27,312 bases of DNA, from assembly GCA_035646975.1 (NCBI GenBank), contig DASROJ010000186.1, positions 1 to 27,312 on the forward strand. Reading direction: 5' to 3'. Below are positions 22,688 to 27,312 of this stretch, piece by piece. The translations under genes were made by a program, and so were the position numbers. Position 1 is the first letter of the stretch. Each line of letters opens with the position of its first letter. The notes under the pieces were generated by a model, which was given only the letters and a program-made list of their open reading frames with translations, had not been told where the DNA came from and ran no database searches. Source of the DNA: DASROJ01 sp035646975 (GTDB lineage Bacteria > Acidobacteriota > Polarisedimenticolia > JACPZX01 > DASXTC01).

Positions 22688-23644
22688 GTGCTGGCGTTCG
22701 TCTTCCCGGGGCAAGGATCGCAGGCGGTTGGAATGGGCGCAGACCTGACGGCGGCCTATCCGGTCTGCCGCCAGACATTCGCCGAAGCCGACGAGACGCT
22801 GGGTTTTTCGCTTTCAAGGCTCTGCTTCGAAGGGCCCGAACAGGATCTTCAGCTCACCGCGAACGCCCAGCCGGCGATCCTCACCGTGAGCGTCGCCGCG
22901 TTGCGCGCACTGGCTGCCCTCGGTCTCCGGCCCGCCCTCGTCGCCGGACACAGCCTGGGAGAATACTCGGCGCTGGTGGCCGCCGGAGCGCTGGGCTTCG
23001 CAGACGCGGTGGCCCTGGTCCGGAAGCGTGGCCTCTACATGCAGGAAGCCGTTCCCGTCGGCATGGGCGCGATGGCCGCCATCATGGGCCTGGATGCGTC
23101 CGCGCTGGCGGATCTCTGCGGGCAGGCGGAACGCGCCGGGGATTCGGCGGATTCAGGACAGACGGCGCAGGTCGTGTCGCCCGCCAACATGAATGCCCCG
23201 GGCCAGACCGTGATCTCCGGTCACTCGGAAGCCGTCGACAGGGCCATCGCGATGGCGCAGGAGCGCGGAGCAAGGCGCGCCGTCAGGCTGCAGGTGAGCG
23301 CCCCGTTCCACTGCGTGTTGATGCAGCCGGCCGCGGACCGGCTCGCGGCCGACCTCGCCGCGACACGCTTTAACGATCTCTCCATCCCACTGGTGGCCAA
23401 TGTCACCGCTACGGAACTGCGCACCGGCGAGCAGGCTCGCAGCAGTCTGGTGCGCCAGGTCACCGCTCCCGTGCTGTGGGAACAAAGCGTCAGGAGGCTG
23501 CACGACCTGGGCGCACATAAGGCGCTTGAAGTGGGCCCCGGCAAGGTGCTCACCGGTCTCATCAAGAGGATAGAGCCAGGGCTGGCCTGCGCGCCGGCGG
23601 GCGACACAGCCTCGATTGCCGCGGCGAAGGAGTTCGTCTCATGA
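22688..23644 (+). CDS. fabD: Malonyl-CoA:ACP transacylase FabD
   Basis: FabD loads malonyl groups onto ACP for fatty-acid synthesis. It has 318 residues. The FPGQGSQ start, nucleophile S89 in GHSLGEY, partner H208 in APFHC and the EVGPGKVL ending fit the family. The GTG start at 22688 is preceded by AAGGAG (22675-22680) with seven bases between. The TGA overlaps the fabG ATG (ATGA, 23641-23644), coupling the two. Confidence 0.96.
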   Translation: MLAFVFPGQGSQAVGMGADLTAAYPVCRQTFAEADETLGFSLSRLCFEGPEQDLQLTANAQPAILTVSVAALRALAALGLRPALVAGHSLGEYSALVAAGALGFADAVALVRKRGLYMQEAVPVGMGAMAAIMGLDASALADLCGQAERAGDSADSGQTAQVVSPANMNAPGQTVISGHSEAVDRAIAMAQERGARRAVRLQVSAPFHCVLMQPAADRLAADLAATRFNDLSIPLVANVTATELRTGEQARSSLVRQVTAPVLWEQSVRRLHDLGAHKALEVGPGKVLTGLIKRIEPGLACAPAGDTASIAAAKEFVS

Positions 23645-24375
23645 AGGGCAGGGTGACGCTGATCACGGGAGCTTCCCGCGGGATAGGGCGGGCCATCGTT
23701 CTGCGCGCCGCGGCGGCGGGATCCGACGTGGCATTGGTCGGGCGGGACGCCGAAAAGATGGGCGAGGTCGCCGAACAGGCGCGCGCCACCGGCGTGCGGT
23801 CATCGGTTTTCATCGCCGACATGGCCGACGGCGAGGCGGTCGAAGCGGCCGTGGAGCGGGTCCGTACCGAGATGGGAGACGTGCATCACGTCGTCGCCAA
23901 CGCCGGCATTACCGCGGACCAGCTCACGATGCGTCTGAAACCGGAGGAGTGGGACCGCGTCATCGCCGTCAACCTGACCGGGACCTTCCGACTGGTACGG
24001 GCCGCATTGCCGACGATGGTGCGCGCGCGGTACGGGCGCATCGTGGCGATCTCCTCGATTGCGGGGCTCATGGGCAATCCGGGGCAGGCAGCCTACGCCT
24101 CGTCGAAGGCCGGATTGATCGGATTCGTGAAGTCGATCGCCAAGGAGCTCGGCTCGAGGAATGTCACCGCCAACGTCGTGGCGCCGGGGCTCATCGAGAC
24201 CGACATGGCGCTCGCGCTGCCTGAGAAGCGCCGGGAGGAGATGACCACCCACGTGCCGCTCGGGCGCATGGGCCGGCCCGAGGAGGTTGCCGGAGCCGTC
24301 TGCTTCCTGCTGGGAGAGGAAGCCTCGTACATCACCGGCGCCGTTCTGAACGTCAGCGGCGGGCTTTACATGTAG
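23641..24375 (+). CDS. fabG: 3-oxoacyl-ACP reductase FabG
   Basis: FabG is the NADPH-dependent short-chain dehydrogenase of the elongation cycle. It has 244 residues. The cofactor-binding TGASRGIGRAI motif, ANAGIT, catalytic S139 (ISSIAG), Y152 and K156 (YASSK) and VAPGLIETDM are all present. The start overlaps fabD by four bases. The 135-base gap that follows contains a possible internal promoter for acpP. Confidence 0.96.
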   Translation: MKGRVTLITGASRGIGRAIVLRAAAAGSDVALVGRDAEKMGEVAEQARATGVRSSVFIADMADGEAVEAAVERVRTEMGDVHHVVANAGITADQLTMRLKPEEWDRVIAVNLTGTFRLVRAALPTMVRARYGRIVAISSIAGLMGNPGQAAYASSKAGLIGFVKSIAKELGSRNVTANVVAPGLIETDMALALPEKRREEMTTHVPLGRMGRPEEVAGAVCFLLGEEASYITGAVLNVSGGLYM

Positions 24376-24398
24376 GGGCGGGGGCGCCGGATTTTGTC

Positions 24399-24429
24399 TG
24401 GACGATGCCTGGAAATGGTGTGCTAGACT
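24399..24429 (+). promoter_or_regulatory. Possible internal promoter before acpP
   Basis: TGGACG (24399-24404), a 19-base spacer and TAGACT (24424-24429), the latter preceded by TGC as an extended -10. It lies about 82 bases before the acpP ATG. Acyl carrier protein is often made in excess of its neighbours, which fits a private promoter. Confidence 0.4.
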
Positions 24430-24446
24430 TGCAGCCCTTTTGAAGC

Positions 24447-24462
24447 CGGCCCGACCGGGCCG
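24447..24462 (+). promoter_or_regulatory. GC-rich hairpin in the acpP leader
   Basis: CGGCCC and GGGCCG form a six-bp all-GC stem around a GACC loop, 49 bases before the acpP start and just after the possible internal promoter. It could stabilise the acpP message or weaken read-through from fabG. Confidence 0.35.
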
Positions 24463-24510
24463 CGCTGATCAAATGAGATACCTGACGGCTGGGCAAACCG
24501 GAGGGCTTGA

Positions 24511-24741
24511 ATGAATATCGAAGAGAAGGTCAAGGGGATCATCGTCGAGCAGCTCGGTGTAGACGAGGACGAGGTGACCCCCACAGCCTCCTTCGTTGAT
24601 GATCTGGGAGCCGACTCGCTCGATCAGGTCGAGTTGGTCATGGCGCTTGAAGAGGAGTTCAAGCTCGAGATCAGCGACGAGGACGCCGAGAAGATCAAGA
24701 CGGTCCAGGACGCGGTCACCTACATCACCGCGCACAAGTAG
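24511..24741 (+). CDS. acpP: Acyl carrier protein
   Basis: The protein has 76 residues and is strongly acidic. It shows the DDLGADSLDQVELVMALEEEF motif with the phosphopantetheine attachment Ser at residue 36. It carries the growing fatty-acid chain as a thioester. ATG 24511 is preceded by GGAGGG with about five bases between. It sits between fabG and fabF, the usual order. Confidence 0.97.
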   Translation: MNIEEKVKGIIVEQLGVDEDEVTPTASFVDDLGADSLDQVELVMALEEEFKLEISDEDAEKIKTVQDAVTYITAHK

Positions 24742-24784
24742 TCTGATAGAGGCCAGGGGGCTTCCCGGGCAGAGATGAATAAAT

Positions 24785-26026
24785 ATGGAAAGACGTGTCG
24801 TCATCACGGGCGTGGGGCTGGTCAGTCCCCTCGGCATCGGCACCCGGCCCAACTGGGAGGCGCTGCTGGCGGGTACCAGCGGGATCGGCCCTATCACCCG
24901 GTTTGACACCGCGGACTACCCGGCGAAGATAGCCGGGGAAGTGAAAGGCTTCGACCCGGCTCTCTACAGCCCCGCCAAAGAGGTCAAGAAGAGCGACCTG
25001 TTCATCCACTACGCCCTGGCGGCCACCCAGTTCGCCATGGAAGACTCCGGTCTGAAGATCGGCCCCGCCAATGCAGAGCGCGTGGGCGTCTACATCGGCT
25101 CCGGCATCGGCGGGCTGCCGGCGATCGAACGTCAGCACGCGGAGCTGCTCGAAAAGGGGCCGCGCCGCATCTCACCATTCTTCATCGTGAGTCTCATCGT
25201 CAATCTCGCCTCGGGCCAGGTGTCGATCCGCTACGGCGCCAAGGGCCCCAATCTCGCCAATTCCACCGCCTGCTCCACCGGCACGCACGCGATCGGCGAC
25301 TCGTCGCGACTGATCGCCCGCGGCGACGCGGATGTCATGATCTGCGGCGGGGCCGAAGGAGTGATCACGCCGCTGGCCGTCGGCGGGTTCTCCGCGATGA
25401 GGGCGTTGTCGACGCGCAATGAAGACCCGGAGAAGGCGAGCCGCCCGTTCGATGCCGGGCGCGACGGGTTCGTCATGGGGGAGGGCGCAGGCATCGTTGT
25501 CATCGAAGAGCTCGAGCATGCCTTGCGACGCGGGGCGTCCATCTACGCGGAGGTGGCCGGATACGGCGTCAGCGCGGATGCTTTTCACATCTCGGCTCCC
25601 TCCGAGGACGGCGACGGGCCGGTGCGCGTCATGCGCAGCGCGCTGGCGGATGCCGGCGTGCCGCCCACGGCGATCGACTACATCAATGCTCATGGAACAT
25701 CCACACCGATTGGTGATCGCATCGAGACCCTCGCGATCAAGCAGGTGTTCGGCGAACACGCCCGCTCGCTGGCCGTTTCATCGACCAAGTCGATGACCGG
25801 GCACCTGCTGGGCGCGGCCGGCGGCCTCGAGACCGGCATTGCCGCGCTGTCGGTCCGCGAGGGGGTCATTCCGCCGACCATCAACTACACGACGCCCGAT
25901 CCCGATTGCGATCTCGACTATGTCCCCAACAAGGCCCGCCGACGGGAAGTGTCCTACGCGCTGAACAACTCGTTCGGCTTCGGCGGAACCAACGCATGCA
26001 TCATTTTGAAGAGGTTCGCCGCGTGA
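24785..26026 (+). CDS. fabF: 3-oxoacyl-ACP synthase II FabF
   Basis: This condensing enzyme elongates acyl-ACP with malonyl-ACP. It has 413 residues. The catalytic triad is C163 in TACSTGTH, His in NAHGTSTPIGD near 304, and His in GHLLGAAGG near 340, with NNSFGFGGTN near the end. The start ATG 24785 has only a weak ribosome site but lies exactly at the conserved RRVVITGVG beginning; the ATG nine bases upstream (24776) hits a stop at once. The stop overlaps the etfB start by four bases (GTGA, 26023-26026). Confidence 0.96.
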   Translation: MERRVVITGVGLVSPLGIGTRPNWEALLAGTSGIGPITRFDTADYPAKIAGEVKGFDPALYSPAKEVKKSDLFIHYALAATQFAMEDSGLKIGPANAERVGVYIGSGIGGLPAIERQHAELLEKGPRRISPFFIVSLIVNLASGQVSIRYGAKGPNLANSTACSTGTHAIGDSSRLIARGDADVMICGGAEGVITPLAVGGFSAMRALSTRNEDPEKASRPFDAGRDGFVMGEGAGIVVIEELEHALRRGASIYAEVAGYGVSADAFHISAPSEDGDGPVRVMRSALADAGVPPTAIDYINAHGTSTPIGDRIETLAIKQVFGEHARSLAVSSTKSMTGHLLGAAGGLETGIAALSVREGVIPPTINYTTPDPDCDLDYVPNKARRREVSYALNNSFGFGGTNACIILKRFAA

Positions 26027-26811
26027 AGATTGTCGTCGCCATCAAGCAGGTCCCGGACACGGAAACGAAAATCGCGATCGGCGCCGACGGCAGGTCCATC
26101 GACGAATCGAGCGTCACCTGGATCGTGAACCCGTACGACGAGTACGCCGTGGAGGAGGCGCTGAAGATCAAGGAAGCGCAAGGCGGCGGCGAGGTCATCG
26201 TGGTCAGCATCGGTCCGGCGCGCGTGGCCAGCGCGCTTCGAACATGCCTGGCGGTTGGGGCGGACCGGGGCATTCATCTCAATGACGCGGCATTCGAAGG
26301 CTCCGACTCCCTGGGCATCGCGACGATCCTGGCGGCCGCGATCAAACCCCTCGAGCCAACCCTCGTCTTCGCGGGTCAGTACGCGGTGGGAACGGACAAC
26401 CGTCAGGTCGGCATGATGCTGGCCGAGCTGCTGGACATGCCCCACGTCTCGGTCGTCACCCGGCTGGAGCTGAAGGACGGCGGGCTGGTCGCCCACCGGG
26501 AAATCGAAGCAGGCCATGAGCTGGTGGAATCCACGCTGCCCTGCCTCATTACGGCGCAGAAGGGGCTCAACGAGCCGCGCTACGCGAGCCTCAAGGGGAT
26601 CATGGCGGCGAAGAAGAAACCGATCGAAGAGAAGGACGCCGCGGCGATCGGCATCGACAAGTCGACCGTGGGATCGTCGGGCGCCCGGCTGCGCGTGTCG
26701 AAACTGGAGCTGCCGCCGCCGAAGCAGGCCGGCAGGATATTCAAGGACGACGTCGAGACGGCGACCCGCGAGGTCGTCCGGCTCCTTCACGAAGAAGCGA
26801 AGGTGATCTAG
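26023..26811 (+). CDS. etfB: Electron transfer flavoprotein beta subunit
   Basis: EtfB pairs with EtfA and shuttles electrons from acyl-CoA dehydrogenases to the quinone pool or other acceptors. From the GTG at 26023 it has 262 residues. The start MKIVVAIKQVPDTETKI, the AGxxAVGTDNRQVG segment and the REIEAGHELVESTLPCLITAQKGLNEPRYASLKGI block, which carries the family signature, are all present. The GTG is chosen because it overlaps the fabF stop and matches the conserved N-terminus. The TAG stop overlaps the etfA GTG by one base. Confidence 0.96.
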   Translation: MKIVVAIKQVPDTETKIAIGADGRSIDESSVTWIVNPYDEYAVEEALKIKEAQGGGEVIVVSIGPARVASALRTCLAVGADRGIHLNDAAFEGSDSLGIATILAAAIKPLEPTLVFAGQYAVGTDNRQVGMMLAELLDMPHVSVVTRLELKDGGLVAHREIEAGHELVESTLPCLITAQKGLNEPRYASLKGIMAAKKKPIEEKDAAAIGIDKSTVGSSGARLRVSKLELPPPKQAGRIFKDDVETATREVVRLLHEEAKVI

Positions 26812-27312
26812 TGGCGGGCGTGCTGGTCTTCGCGGAGCAGAGAGACGACAAGTTCAAGAAACCCTCCCTCGAGGCGATCTCGGAGGGACGACGGCTGGCC
26901 GACAAGCTCGGCGCGGACCTGACGGTGATCCTCATCGGCGACGGCCTGGCCGGGCTCGAAAGCGAGCCGCGCCGCCTGGGCGCCGACAGGATTCTGCTCG
27001 TGAAGGAGCCGCGGCTGAGGTTCTATGCCCCCGAGGCTTACGCACGGGCGCTCGAGGAAGCCATCCGGAGCGTCGACGCCGACCTCGTGCTGATGGCCGC
27101 ATCGGCGATGGGGCGCGATCTGGGGGCGAGGATCGCGGCGCGGTTCCGCACGGGCCTGGCTTCGGACTGCACCGGCATCATGGTGGAGGGAGGCGCGTTG
27201 ACGATGCGGCGGCCCGTTTACTCGGGCAAGGCGTTCGCCACGGTGACCGTCTCCGGCGCGAGACCTGCGATGGCCACGCTGCGCCCCAACGTCTTCGCGG
27301 TGCTCAGCGAGC
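26811..27312 (+). CDS. etfA: Electron transfer flavoprotein alpha subunit, N-terminal part (partial)
   Basis: This is the first 167 codons of etfA, running off the window end. The frame is open throughout: AGVLVFAEQRDDKF, then the LGADLTVILIGDG strand, a LVLMAASAMGRDLGARIAARFRTGLASDCTG segment and RRPVYSGKAFATV, all typical of the N-terminal ETF alpha/beta domain. The FAD-binding C-terminal domain would lie beyond 27312. The GTG start at 26811 overlaps the etfB stop (TAGTG). Confidence 0.93.
   Translation, partial: MAGVLVFAEQRDDKFKKPSLEAISEGRRLADKLGADLTVILIGDGLAGLESEPRRLGADRILLVKEPRLRFYAPEAYARALEEAIRSVDADLVLMAASAMGRDLGARIAARFRTGLASDCTGIMVEGGALTMRRPVYSGKAFATVTVSGARPAMATLRPNVFAVLSE

Overview
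The window is a 27.3 kb piece of a high-GC bacterial chromosome. It is densely packed with housekeeping genes and shows no phage, insertion sequence, CRISPR or RNA gene. Gene content suggests Acidobacteriota or a neighbouring deep lineage, with a deltaproteobacterial-type group as the alternative. The clues are an endonuclease-type MutL, many TPR proteins including a DUF4388 protein, sigma-54 promoters, and a rimM-trmD-rplS-rnhB block followed by a long TPR gene. This placement is inference from gene content; no database was searched.

Layout. 1-4629 (+): end of rimM, then trmD, rplS, rnhB and a 908-residue TPR protein, all overlapping or close, forming a translation and tRNA-modification operon. 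4630-5618 (+): a 393-base intergenic stretch holding an 18-bp perfect palindrome and a consensus sigma-54 promoter, followed by two small overlapping ORFs, the second TPR-like. 5741-8359 (+): an aldehyde dehydrogenase and alanine dehydrogenase pair behind a sigma-70 promoter. 8590-9354 (+): an exported protein with three BON domains. 9355-10825 (+): a 349-base regulatory region with repeated CTGTC motifs and a second consensus sigma-54 promoter, followed by a group 2 sigma-70-family gene. 10863-11513 (-): a small secreted LamG-like protein, divergent from mutL (11604-13334, +). 13435-14241 (+): a secreted lytic transglycosylase. 14261-16054 (-): a membrane-anchored DUF3352-like protein, divergent from a long-chain acyl-CoA ligase (16189-17817, +). 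That ligase overlaps tail-to-tail with an exported TPR protein (17753-19270, -). 19385-20878 (+): a DUF4388/J-like/TPR protein. 20961-27312 (+): the yceD-rpmF-plsX-fabD-fabG-acpP-fabF-etfB-etfA lipid-synthesis operon, cut off by the window end within etfA.

The fatty-acid cluster makes acyl-ACP (FabD, FabG, AcpP, FabF) and passes it to phospholipid synthesis (PlsX). It lacks fabH between plsX and fabD, and it runs without a gap into the electron-transfer flavoprotein genes. The most interesting signals are the two sigma-54 promoters, each with a dyad or repeat array at enhancer distance. One controls a pair of undescribed small genes and the other an alternative sigma factor, so the window probably holds two members of a sigma-54 regulon, one of them a sigma-to-sigma cascade.
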